From NCBI RefSeq assembly GCF_024158035.1, contig NZ_JAMZEK010000001.1, positions 1,344,001 to 1,408,000 on the forward strand: DNA of 64,000 bases, read 5' to 3'. Source of the DNA: Dyella lutea (GTDB taxonomy: Bacteria > Pseudomonadota > Gammaproteobacteria > Xanthomonadales > Rhodanobacteraceae). Positions 23,914-33,127 of the stretch are shown here, piece by piece. Both the position numbers and the translations under genes were made by a program. The notes beneath the pieces are model-generated. The model had not been told where the DNA came from, ran no database searches, and was given only the letters and a program-made list of their open reading frames with translations. Position 1 is the first letter of the stretch; each line of letters starts with the position of its first letter.

Positions 23914-24522
23914 ATGTTCCGGAAACTGGCGGTGGCGTTCCTCGCCGCTACGACCTTCGTGTCCGCGGCACGCGCGACCGAACCTCAGTACTTCGTCGAT
24001 ATCGGCGCGGGCAGTGCGCGTGCGCAGCTCGGCCATCCGACCGGTACCGGTTATCGCCGCAACGGCAGCGACGTGGCCAGCGCGCTCCGCGTGGGCGTGC
24101 AGTGGCGCGGTCCGGTGAGATGGGGTGTGGAGACCGGGCTGATCTACCTGGGCAAGTTCTCGGACAGCTACAACCTGCCCGGTGCAACCGTGCAGGACCA
24201 GGTGCAGGTGTCGGCCGGCCTGCTCGGCGCGACGGCGACCTGGCGCGCCGATGCACCGTGGTATGTCACCGCCCATGCCGGTCTGCTGCATGGCTGGCTG
24301 GATGTCAGTTCGCAGGTCAGGCCGCCGATCTACGTGGCCAGCAGCAACGGGATGACGGCGGGTAACGGCTGGTACGCCGGTGTGGGCGGCGGTTACGACC
24401 TCAGCGACCGGTTCAGTGTCGGCCTGCATTACGACTTCCATCACCTGAACGCCTCGCGGAACGGCGTCCGCATGGACGGCCACGTCGGCACGCTGATGCT
24501 TCAGCTCGAATACCGCTACTGA
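23914..24522 (+). CDS. Outer-membrane beta-barrel protein (paralogue C)
   Basis: 202 residues, the same length as paralogue B. It has signal peptide MFRKLAVAFLAATTFVSAARA and shared segments ADAPWYVTAHAGLLHGWLDV, NGWYAGVGGGYDLSDRFSVG and terminal MLQLEYRY. The 188-base gap from paralogue B allows either independent or joint transcription. The pair looks like a tandem duplication. Function unknown. Confidence 0.85.
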   Translation: MFRKLAVAFLAATTFVSAARATEPQYFVDIGAGSARAQLGHPTGTGYRRNGSDVASALRVGVQWRGPVRWGVETGLIYLGKFSDSYNLPGATVQDQVQVSAGLLGATATWRADAPWYVTAHAGLLHGWLDVSSQVRPPIYVASSNGMTAGNGWYAGVGGGYDLSDRFSVGLHYDFHHLNASRNGVRMDGHVGTLMLQLEYRY

Positions 24523-24642
24523 GGGCGTGCCGCGGCGCGCCCCCGCGTGGGGCGGTTTGGCCGGGCTCCGGCCACTGGGGCAAAATAGCGGGCTGGCGCC
24601 GCCGAGATCCCCCCGGCGGGCCCTGATCCCCGCGAGCTGCCC

Positions 24643-26160
24643 ATGACCGCCATCAAGCAGGACGACCTGATCCAGTCCGTCGCCGACGCACTGCAGTACA
24701 TCAGCTACTACCACCCGGTCGACTACATCACCAACCTCGCCGCCGCCTACGAGCGCGAGGAGTCGCCCGCGGCCAAGGACGCGATGGCGCAGATCCTGCT
24801 CAACTCGCGCATGGCCGCCGAAGGCCACCGGCCGCTGTGCCAGGACACTGGCATCGTCACGGTCTTCCTCAAGGTCGGCATGGACGTGCGCTGGGAGGGC
24901 TTCACCGGCTCGCTGGAGGACGCCGTCAACGAGGGTGTGCGCCGCGCCTACAACGATCCGGACAACAAGCTGCGCGCCAGCGTGCTGGCCGACCCGGCCG
25001 GCAAGCGCAGTAACACGAAGGACAACACCCCGGCGGTGATCAACGTCTCGATCGTGCCGGGCGACACCCTCGACGTGATCGTCGCGGCCAAGGGCGGCGG
25101 TTCGGAGGCGAAGAGCAAATTCGCCATGCTCAACCCGTCCGACTCGATCGTCGACTGGGTGCTGAAGACCGTGCCGACCATGGGCGCCGGCTGGTGCCCG
25201 CCAGGCATGCTCGGCATCGGCATCGGCGGCACCGCCGAGAAGGCGATGCTGCTGGCGAAGGAATCGCTGATGGAGCACATCGACATCCAGGAGCTGATCG
25301 CGCGCGGGCCGACCAACCGCATCGAGGAGCTGCGCATCGAGCTCTACGAGAAGGTCAACGCGCTGGGCATCGGCGCGCAGGGCCTGGGCGGCCTGACCAC
25401 CGTGCTCGACGTGAAGATCAAGGATTACCCGACCCACGCCGCCAACCTGCCGGTGGCGCTGATCCCCAATTGCGCGGCGACCCGCCACGCGCACTTCACC
25501 CTGGACGGGTCCGGTCCGGTGGCGCTCGATCCGCCCTCGCTGGAGCACTGGCCCAAGCTCACCTACAACCCGACCAACGCGCGCCGGGTGAACCTGGACA
25601 CGATCACCGCGGATGAGGTGGCCAGCTTCAAGCCGGGCGAGGTGCTGCTGCTCAACGGCAAGCTGCTGACCGGCCGCGACGCCGCGCACAAGCGCATGGT
25701 CGACATGCTCAACAAGGGCGAGAAGCTGCCGGTCGACTTCAAGGGCCGCTTCATCTACTACGTCGGCCCGGTCGATCCGGTGCGAGACGAGGTGGTGGGA
25801 CCTGCCGGCCCCACCACCGCCACCCGCATGGACAAGTTCACCGAGCAGGTGCTGGCGCAGACGGGTTTGCTCGGCATGGTCGGCAAGGCCGAGCGCGGAC
25901 CGGCGGCGATCGAGGCGATCAAGAAGCACCAGTCGGTGTACCTGATGGCCGTGGGTGGCGCGGCCTACCTGGTGTCCAAGGCGATCAAGGCGTCGAAGGT
26001 GGTGGGGTTTGCCGACCTCGGCATGGAGGCGATCTACGAGTTCGAGGTCAAGGACATGCCGGTGACGGTGGCGGTCGACTCGGCGGGGACTTCGGTGCAC
26101 AAGACGGGGCCGCGGGAGTGGCAGGCGCGGATCGGGAAGATTCCGGTCGTGGTCGAGTAA
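24643..26160 (+). CDS. fumA: Class I fumarate hydratase (4Fe-4S, oxygen-sensitive)
   Basis: 505-residue TCA-cycle enzyme interconverting fumarate and malate. Both halves of the class I enzyme are fused. Candidate cluster cysteines are C66 (HRPLCQDTG), C185 (GWCPPGMLGIGIGG) and C277 (IPNCAATRH). The C-terminal half has PGEVLLLNGKLLTGRDAAHK and YVGPVDPVRDEVVGPAGPTT. Length fits two-domain fumarases of the FumA/FumB type. It stands alone; the following 400 bases hold repeats rather than a gene. Confidence 0.95.
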   Translation: MTAIKQDDLIQSVADALQYISYYHPVDYITNLAAAYEREESPAAKDAMAQILLNSRMAAEGHRPLCQDTGIVTVFLKVGMDVRWEGFTGSLEDAVNEGVRRAYNDPDNKLRASVLADPAGKRSNTKDNTPAVINVSIVPGDTLDVIVAAKGGGSEAKSKFAMLNPSDSIVDWVLKTVPTMGAGWCPPGMLGIGIGGTAEKAMLLAKESLMEHIDIQELIARGPTNRIEELRIELYEKVNALGIGAQGLGGLTTVLDVKIKDYPTHAANLPVALIPNCAATRHAHFTLDGSGPVALDPPSLEHWPKLTYNPTNARRVNLDTITADEVASFKPGEVLLLNGKLLTGRDAAHKRMVDMLNKGEKLPVDFKGRFIYYVGPVDPVRDEVVGPAGPTTATRMDKFTEQVLAQTGLLGMVGKAERGPAAIEAIKKHQSVYLMAVGGAAYLVSKAIKASKVVGFADLGMEAIYEFEVKDMPVTVAVDSAGTSVHKTGPREWQARIGKIPVVVE

Positions 26161-26235
26161 GCCCCGCACCGGCTTCTGCCTTCTTTCCTCACCTGGGGAG
26201 GAGTGCCACGTTTTCCCGCAGCCCTCATCGCCGTC

Positions 26236-26255
26236 ATTCCCGCGTAAGCGGGAAT
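26236..26255. repeat. Short hairpin repeat
   Basis: Palindrome ATTCCCGC-GTAA-GCGGGAAT followed by a T-rich run (CCATTTTGCTTTTT). This is a common dispersed repeat type in this bacterial group and probably also ends transcription of fumA. Confidence 0.6.
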
Positions 26256-26310
26256 CCATTTTGCTTTTTGCGCTTAAGAGCCAAGAGCGTTTCGTCCTCC
26301 TACGGAGGGC

Positions 26311-26348
26311 GAGTTACTTCTCTTTGGCCACACAAAGAGAAGTGACTC
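26311..26348. repeat. Imperfect 15-bp inverted repeat
   Basis: GAGTTACTTCTCTTT and AAAGAGAAGTGACTC flank an 8-base loop, with one G-T pair in the stem. Similar GAGTTACTT...AAGTAACTC elements are dispersed in xanthomonad genomes. The rest of the 26161-26565 gap holds no supported gene. Confidence 0.6.
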
Positions 26349-26565
26349 GGGTGCCGAAGGCGCACGAAACGCTTTTGCTCTGCAACCTTCGGGCGATGTC
26401 CCGAAATCGCCGCTGATTCGCCCTTTTGTCTCTACGGGCAATCCAGACAAATCCACGAATTCGGTGTATTCGGAAGTTTAGCCGTCCAAACGCACCTCCC
26501 AGTTGCAATTGAATTGCCGCAGCGCAACACTGGCAAACCTTCCACGCCACCTGGCCCAACCACCC

Positions 26566-29193
26566 GTGACCCCGCCCACCCAAGCACCGCTTCCCGCGGA
26601 TGCCCCCTGGATCGTGATGAAGTTCGGCGGCACCTCCGTCGCCACGCTTCCCCGTTGGCAGAACATCCGTGAGCTGGTTGCCAGCCGCCGCGCTGAAGGC
26701 GCCCGCGTGCTGGTGGTCGTCTCCGCGCTGACCGGTATCACGGACGCGCTGAAACAGCTGTGCGGCGAGGGCGATCGGGCGAAACGGGTGGCGGCGGCCG
26801 ACGCGATCGCGCAGCGCCACTACGACCTGCTGGCGCACATGCAACTGGAGACGCCGCCGACGCTGGCCGAGCGGCTGCGGACTTTGGCTGAGCTTGCGGA
26901 CAAGGGCTCGGCCGAATTGGGCGAGCTGGCCTGGTCGGCGCAGGTGCAGGCGCACGGCGAGCTGATGTCCAGCGCGCTGGGCGCGGCCTTCCTCAGCCAC
27001 AGCGGCGTGCCGACCGAGTGGGTCGACGCGCGCGAGTGCCTGAGCGCGATCGCACTGCCCAACCAGAACGAGCGCACCCGGCTGCTGTCGGCGATGGTTG
27101 ATGCCCGGCCGGACCCGGCGCTCAGCGCGCGCCTGGCCGAGCGTGGCGAGGTGTTCATCACCCAGGGCTTCATCGCCCGCGAGGCCGACGTCGAGGGCAG
27201 CCGCCGACGCACGGTACTGCTCGGCCGCGGCGGCTCGGACACCTCGGCCTCGTACTTCGGCGCGCTGCTGAAGGCGGCGCGGGTGGAGATCTGGACCGAC
27301 GTGGCCGGCATGTTCACGGCCAACCCGCGCCAGGTGCCGGGCGCGCGCCTGCTGCAGAAGCTGGACTACGAGGAGGCGCAGGAAATCGCCTCCACCGGTG
27401 CCAAGGTGCTGCACCCGCGCTGCCTGTCCCCGCTGCGCGAACCGCGCGTGCCACTGCTGATCAAGGACACCAACCGGCCCGAGCTGGACGGCACGGTGAT
27501 CGGCCCGGAGGTGCGCGAACACGCGCCCAGCGTGAAGGCGATCAGCGCGCGCAAGGGCATCACCCTGGTGTCGATGGAGTCGGTCGGCATGTGGCAGCAG
27601 GTCGGCTTCCTCGCCGACGTGTTCGCGCAGTTCAAGCAGCATGGCCTGTCGGTGGACCTGATCGGCTCGGCGGAGACCAACGTCACCGTGTCGCTGGACC
27701 CGACCGAGAACCTGCTCGATTCCGACGCGGTCGCTGCGCTGGCGGCCGACCTGGCCAAGGTGTGCCGGGTGAAGGTGATCGCGCCGTGCGCGGCGATCAC
27801 CCTGGTCGGCCGCGGCATGCGTTCGATGCTGCACACGCTGTCCGGCGTGCTGGCCGAGTTCGGCCAGTTGCGCGTGCACCTGATCTCTCAGTCGTCGAAC
27901 AACCTCAACCTGACCTTCGTGGTCGACGAGAGCGTGGTCGACGAACTGCTGCCGCACCTGCACGAGCTGCTGATCGCCGCCGGCGCGCTGCGCACCGACG
28001 ACAGCGCGCTGTTCGGGCCGAGCTGGCAGGCACTGTACGGCAGCGGCGAGGCGCCGGTGGCCGCCTCGGCCTGGTGGCGCGAGGCCGAACGCGAGCGCCT
28101 GCTGGCGATCGCCGCCGAGGCCACGCCACGCTACGTCTACCACCTGCCCACGGTGCGCGCGCAGGCGCGCGAGCTGAGGACGCTGGCCGCGGTGGACCGC
28201 CTGCACTACGCGGTGAAGGCCAACACGCACCCGGCCATCCTCAAGGCCATCGCCGAAGAAGGCTTCGGCTTCGAGTGCGTCTCGCCGGGCGAGCTGAAGG
28301 CGGTGATGGCGGCGGTGCCGGAGAGCGCGCCGCTGCTGTTCACGCCGAACTTCGCCCCGCGCGAGGACTATGCCTGGGCACTGACCACGCGGGCCACCGT
28401 GTCGCTGGATTCGCTGTATCCGCTGGAGCACTGGGGCGACACCTTCCGCGGCCGCGAGATCGTGCTGCGGCTGGACCTGGGCCGCGGCCTGGGCCATCAC
28501 GAAAAGGTGCGCACCGGCGGCAGCGGCAGCAAGTTCGGCCTGCCGGTGGAGCAGCTCGATGCCTTCCTGCGCCTGGCCGACCGCCACGGCGTCACGGTGC
28601 GCGGCCTGCACGCGCACCTGGGCTCGGGCATCCTAGACGCCGGCCATTGGGGCGAGGTCTACGCCCAGCTGGCCAGCCTGGCCGAGCGCATCGGCAGCGT
28701 GGCGTTCCTGGACATCGGCGGCGGCCTCGGCGTGCCCTCGCATCCGGGCGAGGCGCGGCTGGACATCGCCGCGCTGGACAAGGTGCTGCGCGAGGTGAAG
28801 GCGGCCTATCCGCACTACCAGCTGTGGATGGAGCCGGGTCGCTACCTGGTGGCCGACGCCGGCGTGCTGCTGGCGAAGGTCACCCAGCAGAAGGGCAAGG
28901 GTGCGCTGCGCTACCTCGGTATCGATACCGGCATGAACAGCCTGATCCGCCCCGCGCTGTACGATGCCTGGCACGAGATCGTGAACCTGACTCGCCTCGA
29001 CGAGCCGGCCACCGCGCTGGTCCAGGTGGTCGGCCCGATCTGCGAAAGCGGCGACGTGCTCGGCACCGACCGCCGCCTGCCCGAGGCCAGCGAGGGCGAC
29101 GTGGTGCTGATCGCCCAGGCCGGTGCCTACGGCAAGGTGATGTCCTCGCCCTACAACCTGCGCGAGGATGCCGGGGAAGTGATCCTCGACTGA
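26566..29193 (+). CDS. lysAC: Bifunctional aspartate kinase / diaminopimelate decarboxylase
   Basis: About 875 residues carrying the first and last steps of lysine synthesis in one chain, a fusion typical of Xanthomonadales. The N-terminal kinase has WIVMKFGGTSVATLPRW, FITQGFIARE and LLGRGGSDTSA, followed by ACT regulatory repeats (SMESVGMWQQVGFLADVF). The C-terminal PLP domain has the Lys of HYAVKANTHPAILK, HAHLGSGI, DIGGGLGVP and GPICESGDVLG. Start is uncertain: GTG 26566 gives an N-terminus like that of Xanthomonas homologues but lacks a clear SD; TTG 26503 is the furthest upstream option. Lysine feedback through the ACT repeats is expected. Confidence 0.93.
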   Translation: MTPPTQAPLPADAPWIVMKFGGTSVATLPRWQNIRELVASRRAEGARVLVVVSALTGITDALKQLCGEGDRAKRVAAADAIAQRHYDLLAHMQLETPPTLAERLRTLAELADKGSAELGELAWSAQVQAHGELMSSALGAAFLSHSGVPTEWVDARECLSAIALPNQNERTRLLSAMVDARPDPALSARLAERGEVFITQGFIAREADVEGSRRRTVLLGRGGSDTSASYFGALLKAARVEIWTDVAGMFTANPRQVPGARLLQKLDYEEAQEIASTGAKVLHPRCLSPLREPRVPLLIKDTNRPELDGTVIGPEVREHAPSVKAISARKGITLVSMESVGMWQQVGFLADVFAQFKQHGLSVDLIGSAETNVTVSLDPTENLLDSDAVAALAADLAKVCRVKVIAPCAAITLVGRGMRSMLHTLSGVLAEFGQLRVHLISQSSNNLNLTFVVDESVVDELLPHLHELLIAAGALRTDDSALFGPSWQALYGSGEAPVAASAWWREAERERLLAIAAEATPRYVYHLPTVRAQARELRTLAAVDRLHYAVKANTHPAILKAIAEEGFGFECVSPGELKAVMAAVPESAPLLFTPNFAPREDYAWALTTRATVSLDSLYPLEHWGDTFRGREIVLRLDLGRGLGHHEKVRTGGSGSKFGLPVEQLDAFLRLADRHGVTVRGLHAHLGSGILDAGHWGEVYAQLASLAERIGSVAFLDIGGGLGVPSHPGEARLDIAALDKVLREVKAAYPHYQLWMEPGRYLVADAGVLLAKVTQQKGKGALRYLGIDTGMNSLIRPALYDAWHEIVNLTRLDEPATALVQVVGPICESGDVLGTDRRLPEASEGDVVLIAQAGAYGKVMSSPYNLREDAGEVILD

Positions 29194-29296
29194 CCGCGTT
29201 CCGCTTCCGCCCGACCCGCCGACGGACGGGCGGAGCGGGGGCGGCGCCGTTAGAATCTGCGCTTGCGCCGAGCCGCGGCCGGCGAGGGAGACCTAC

Positions 29297-30652
29297 GTGA
29301 CCCAACCGATCCAACCGCGCCTGACCCAGGTGTTTCGTTTTCTGCACGCCCGCTACGCCGATGGCGTGGCCGAGCTGGCCTACGCCTTCGACGAGGGCGA
29401 GCCGCTGGTCGAGCGCATCCGCTTTCCCGCCGCCCCGGCGCTGCCGCCGGCGCGGCAGCCGGCGTTCGACGCCGCGTTGAAGCTGCTGCACCTGATCGCC
29501 GGCGTGAGCTACTACAAGGCCGGCGTGCCGCCGACGATCGCCGTCGACGACGGTCCGCTGGACGACGCCACCGCCGACCTGCTCGACGCGCTGTACCTGC
29601 ACGGACTGGCCGAGTTCGCCTACCGCAACGGACTGGATCTGCGCGGCCGCATCCGTTTTCCGCGTGGCGGCCAGGCCTTGTCGGTGGCGCCGGTGGTGGG
29701 CCTGCCGAAGCGCACCCTGGTGCCGATCGGCGGCGGCAAGGATTCGCTGGTTGCAGTCGAGGCGATCAAGTCGATCGGCGGTGACGCCACCGCGGTGTGG
29801 GTCGGCAACTCGCCGCTGATCGCTGCCTGCGCCGAGCGCACCGGCCTGCCCACGCTGAACATCCAGCGCGAGCTGGCGCCGGGCCTGTTCGAGCTGAACC
29901 GGCTGGGCGCGTGGAACGGCCACATCCCGGTCACCGCGGTGAACTCGGCGATCCTCGCCGTGGCGGCGATCCTCTACGGGCACGATTCCATCGCCTTCGC
30001 CAACGAGCGATCGGCCTCGGCGGCGACGCTGGAATACGACGGCCAGCAGGTGAACCACCAGTGGAGCAAGGGCTACGCCTTCGAGACGCTGCTGTCGGAC
30101 TGGCTGCACAGCCATGTGGCAGCGGATCTCGATTACTGCTCGCTGCTGCGTCCGTATTCGGAGCTGGCGATCACCCGCGCCTTCGCGAAACTCACGCCGT
30201 ACTTCGACAGCTTCTCCAGCTGCAACCGCAATTTCCGCATCCTTGGCCCCAAGCCGGCCGACCGCTGGTGCGGGCAGTGCCCGAAATGCCATTTCGTGTT
30301 CCTCGCGCTGGCGCCGTTCCTGCCCAAGCCGCGGCTGCTCACCATCTTCGGCCGCAACCTGCTGGACGACGAGTCGCAGGCGGCCGGCTTCGACGCGCTG
30401 CTCGAGTACCAGGACCACAAACCGTTCGAATGCGTGGGCGAGGGCGCCGAGGCGCGGGCGGCGATGTACGCGCTGAGCCAGCGGCCGGAGTGGGCGGAGG
30501 ATGCGCTGGTCGCACGCTTCCGCAGCGAGATCCTGCCGCAGCTGGATGCCTCGCAGCTGGCGCTGGAACCGTGGCTGGCACCGTCCGGCGAGCATCGCGT
30601 GCCGGCGCGGCTGCAGGCCGCCCTGGCGGCGATCGGCGGACCCAACCCATGA
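29297..30652 (+). CDS. murL: UDP-MurNAc-L-Ala-L-Glu epimerase
   Basis: 451-residue enzyme that, in Xanthomonas oryzae, epimerises the terminal L-Glu of UDP-MurNAc-L-Ala-L-Glu to D-Glu in an ATP-dependent reaction, by-passing glutamate racemase. It has a PP-loop-like VPIGGGKDSLVAVEAI, FANERSASAATLEYDG, NHQWSKGYAFE and the Cys-rich DRWCGQCPKCHFVFLAL. GTG start at 29297 follows GAGGGAG. The next gene is the partner ligase MurD2, and the pairing strongly supports the assignment. Confidence 0.92.
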   Translation: MTQPIQPRLTQVFRFLHARYADGVAELAYAFDEGEPLVERIRFPAAPALPPARQPAFDAALKLLHLIAGVSYYKAGVPPTIAVDDGPLDDATADLLDALYLHGLAEFAYRNGLDLRGRIRFPRGGQALSVAPVVGLPKRTLVPIGGGKDSLVAVEAIKSIGGDATAVWVGNSPLIAACAERTGLPTLNIQRELAPGLFELNRLGAWNGHIPVTAVNSAILAVAAILYGHDSIAFANERSASAATLEYDGQQVNHQWSKGYAFETLLSDWLHSHVAADLDYCSLLRPYSELAITRAFAKLTPYFDSFSSCNRNFRILGPKPADRWCGQCPKCHFVFLALAPFLPKPRLLTIFGRNLLDDESQAAGFDALLEYQDHKPFECVGEGAEARAAMYALSQRPEWAEDALVARFRSEILPQLDASQLALEPWLAPSGEHRVPARLQAALAAIGGPNP

Positions 30653-30653
30653 T

Positions 30654-30729
30654 CTGTAGGAGCGCACCCTGTGCGCGACTGCATTTCCCGGGATCCACGT
30701 CCGGTCGCGCACAGGGTGCGCTCCTACAG
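30654..30729. repeat. Perfect 26-bp inverted repeat (REP pair)
   Basis: Arms 30654-30679 and 30704-30729 are exact reverse complements, separated by 24 bases. Each begins CTGTAGGAGCGCACCCTG, a known REP style. It fills most of the murL-murD2 gap and could fold in the mRNA and change the ratio of the two products. Confidence 0.85.
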
Positions 30730-30739
30730 GGGCTGGGCC

Positions 30740-32095
30740 GTGCGTATCGCTGACCTGGTGGGACAGCGCGTCGCGATCTGGGGCTTTGGCCGCGAGGGGC
30801 GGGCGGCGATCACCGCGATCCGCGCGCAGCTGCCGGCGTTGCCGTTGGCGCTGTACTGCAGCGAGGCCGAGGTGGATGCGGCACGGGCCTTCGATCCGGC
30901 GCTGACCGTGCACGGCATCGAGCCGGACGCGTTGGCGCTGTCCGCCTGCGACGTGGTGGTGAAGTCGCCCGGCATCTCGATCTACAAGCCGGCAGTGACC
31001 ACGGCGCAGGCGCAGGGCACGGTATTCACCTCCGGCACCGCGCTGTGGTTCGGCGGGCATCCGGACGCCCGCGTGGTCGCGGTCACCGGCACCAAGGGCA
31101 AAAGCACCACCACCGCGTTGCTGGCTCACCTTGCGCGAAGTCTTGATGTTCGCACCGCGCTGGCCGGCAACATCGGCTTGCCGTTGCTGGAGCTGGATGG
31201 CCAGTCGGCTGATCTGTGGGCGATCGAGCTTTCCAGCTTCCAGACCGGTGAGGCCGGCCCGCTGGAGCTGGCCGTGGTGACCAGCCTGTACGAGGAGCAC
31301 CTGGACTGGCACGGCTCGCGCGAGCGCTACGTGGCTGACAAGCTCAGGCTCGGCGACCGGGCACGCACCCTGCTGGTGAACGGCCAGCAGGCCAACCTGC
31401 TGGCGCAGACCGCCGGCCATCCGGATCGTCGCGTGTTCGGCGACGCCCAAGGCTGGCACGTCGCCGACGGTTTCATCCGCCGGGGCGCGCGCGACGTGTT
31501 CCCGGTGGCGCAGCTCGGCGTGCCCGGCCTGCACAACGCGCTCAACGCCAGCGCCGCGCTGGCGGCGCTGGAGCTGCTCGGTTACGACGCGCTGGCCGCG
31601 GCGCCGGCGCTGGCCACGTTCCGTCCGTTGCCGCACCGGCTGCAGCCGCTGGGACGGCGGGATGGGCTGGACTGGATCAACGACTCCATCGCCACCACGC
31701 CGCCGGCGGTGGTGGCGGCGCTGGAGAGCCTGCCGGGGCGCGAGATCAGCGTGCTGGTGGGCGGCTACGACCGGGGCGTGGACTGGGCGCCGTTCGTCAC
31801 GCACGTGCAGGCGCATCCGCCGCGGGCGATCGTCTGCATGGGGGCGAACGGTCCGCGCATCGAAGCGGCGCTCGTCGCCGGCAACGTCGCCTGCCCGGTG
31901 TCGCGCGTGGCTGACCTGGCCGCGGCGGTGGAGGCGGGGCGTGCCGCCACGCCCGCGGGCGGCGTGGTGCTGATGTCGCCCGGCGCGCCGAGCTTCGACC
32001 AGTTCAAGGACTACGCCGAGCGCGGCCGCCGCTTCGCCACGCTGGCCGGCTTCGAGGCCGACGTCACCGGCATCGATGGCCTCGGCATCCGCTGA
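30740..32095 (+). CDS. murD2: UDP-N-acetylmuramoyl-L-alanine--L-glutamate ligase
   Basis: 451-residue Mur ligase adding L-Glu (not D-Glu) to UDP-MurNAc-L-Ala; MurL then inverts the residue. Mur-ligase landmarks: VAIWGFGREGRAA near the N-terminus, ATP loop VTGTKGKSTTTALLAHLA, ELSSFQTGE, the LDWHGSRERY segment, NASAALAALELLGY and HRLQPLGRRDGLDWINDSI. GTG start at 30740 sits just after the inverted repeat; the open codons upstream are repeat sequence. It overlaps the methyltransferase gene by 20 bases. L-Glu specificity is inferred from the murL neighbour. Confidence 0.9.
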   Translation: MRIADLVGQRVAIWGFGREGRAAITAIRAQLPALPLALYCSEAEVDAARAFDPALTVHGIEPDALALSACDVVVKSPGISIYKPAVTTAQAQGTVFTSGTALWFGGHPDARVVAVTGTKGKSTTTALLAHLARSLDVRTALAGNIGLPLLELDGQSADLWAIELSSFQTGEAGPLELAVVTSLYEEHLDWHGSRERYVADKLRLGDRARTLLVNGQQANLLAQTAGHPDRRVFGDAQGWHVADGFIRRGARDVFPVAQLGVPGLHNALNASAALAALELLGYDALAAAPALATFRPLPHRLQPLGRRDGLDWINDSIATTPPAVVAALESLPGREISVLVGGYDRGVDWAPFVTHVQAHPPRAIVCMGANGPRIEAALVAGNVACPVSRVADLAAAVEAGRAATPAGGVVLMSPGAPSFDQFKDYAERGRRFATLAGFEADVTGIDGLGIR

Positions 32096-32843
32096 GGCGC
32101 CGGTCGCCTGCCCGCTGTGCGGGGCGGCGACGGGGGCGCCGTGGCGTGAAACCACCGGCGTCTACCGGTACTGCCCGGTTTGCGATCTGGTCAGCCGCGA
32201 CCCTACGACCTGGCTCGATGCCGACGCCGAGCGCGCGTACTACGGCACCCACGACAACCGCATGGACGATCCGGGCTACCGGCGCTTTCTTGCCCAGCTT
32301 GGCGAGCCGCTCGTGGCGCGCCTGTCGCCGGGCGCGCGTGGACTGGACTACGGCTGCGGCGCCGCGCCGGCGCTGGCGGCGATGCTCACCGAGGCGGGTT
32401 TTCCTACCGTCGGCTACGACCCGTTCTTCGCGACGGACGCCTCGCGGCTCGATGCCCGCTACGACTTCGTCACCTGCACCGAAGTGCTCGAGCACATGCA
32501 CGATCCGCGGCGCGACCTCGCCCGCATCGATGCGCTGCTCGTGCCGGGTGGCTGGCTCGGCCTGATGACCGAACTGCGCCCGCCGATGGCCGACTTCCCG
32601 CGTTGGCACTATCACCGCGATCCGACCCACGTGGGCTTCCACTCGGAGGCCTCGCTGCGCTGGATCGCTGCGCGCTTCGCGTGGCGGGTTGAGGGCGTGG
32701 GGCGGAGGGTGGTCCTGGTGCAGAAGCCGGGGCGAGGGAATGACGTGTGCAATGCAAATCGGGCACGCCATTCGGAGCGACCGGACCTGCCACCGCAAGA
32801 TGCCCGGCCTTCCGGCCGGAGCATGTCGGGCCGTCGGGGCTGA
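32076..32843 (+). CDS. Class I SAM-dependent methyltransferase with repeat-encoded tail
   Basis: 255 residues. An N-terminal zinc-ribbon-like pair (CPLCGA and YCPVCDL) precedes a Rossmann SAM domain with GLDYGCGAAPAL, GYDPFF, FVTCTEVLEHMHDP and LLVPGGWLGLMTE. The natural domain ends near VVLVQKPG. The last 34 or so residues (from about 32739) are encoded by the first copy of a dispersed repeat, so the original stop was probably displaced by repeat insertion. Starts inside the 3' end of murD2 (20-base overlap). Substrate unknown. Confidence 0.85.
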   Translation: MASASAEAPVACPLCGAATGAPWRETTGVYRYCPVCDLVSRDPTTWLDADAERAYYGTHDNRMDDPGYRRFLAQLGEPLVARLSPGARGLDYGCGAAPALAAMLTEAGFPTVGYDPFFATDASRLDARYDFVTCTEVLEHMHDPRRDLARIDALLVPGGWLGLMTELRPPMADFPRWHYHRDPTHVGFHSEASLRWIAARFAWRVEGVGRRVVLVQKPGRGNDVCNANRARHSERPDLPPQDARPSGRSMSGRRG

Positions 32844-33118
32844 AGCCCCTCCCACAGAGGCCCGGACATGCATGTGCTTTTGGTGGGAGCGGCTCCAGTC
32901 GCGACTGCCGGTAGGTCCTCACGCGCTTGGTCGGACCGGATGGAAATGACATGTGCGAGGCAGATCGGGCAGGCCATCCGGAGTGACCGGACCTGCCACC
33001 GCAAGATGCCCGGCCTTCCGGCCGGAGCATGTCGGGCCGTCGCGGCTGAAGCCCCTCCCACGGAGGCCCGGACATGCATGTGCTTTTGGTGGGAGCGACT
33101 TCAGTCGCGACTGCCGGT
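32739..33118. repeat. Tandem duplication of a 174-bp REP-containing unit
   Basis: Copies 32739-32912 and 32945-33118 are nearly identical and exactly 206 bases apart. Each contains the palindromic CCGGCCTTCCGGCCGG, a GGGGCTGAAGCCCC-type hairpin and a GTGGGAGCG...CAGTCGCGACTGCCGG REP. The first copy supplies the methyltransferase C-terminus; the second ends 10 bases before the stop of the opposing M13 peptidase gene. Confidence 0.9.
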
Positions 33119-33127
33119 GGCTGCGGC

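Noticed and set aside
26161-26565. Lysine riboswitch before lysAC
   Set aside because: The region is made of dispersed hairpin repeats; no conserved L-box helices or leader typical of the lysine riboswitch were recognised.
32739-33118. CRISPR array
   Set aside because: Only two long units of 174 bases with a 32-base interval; contents are REP hairpins and there are no cas genes.
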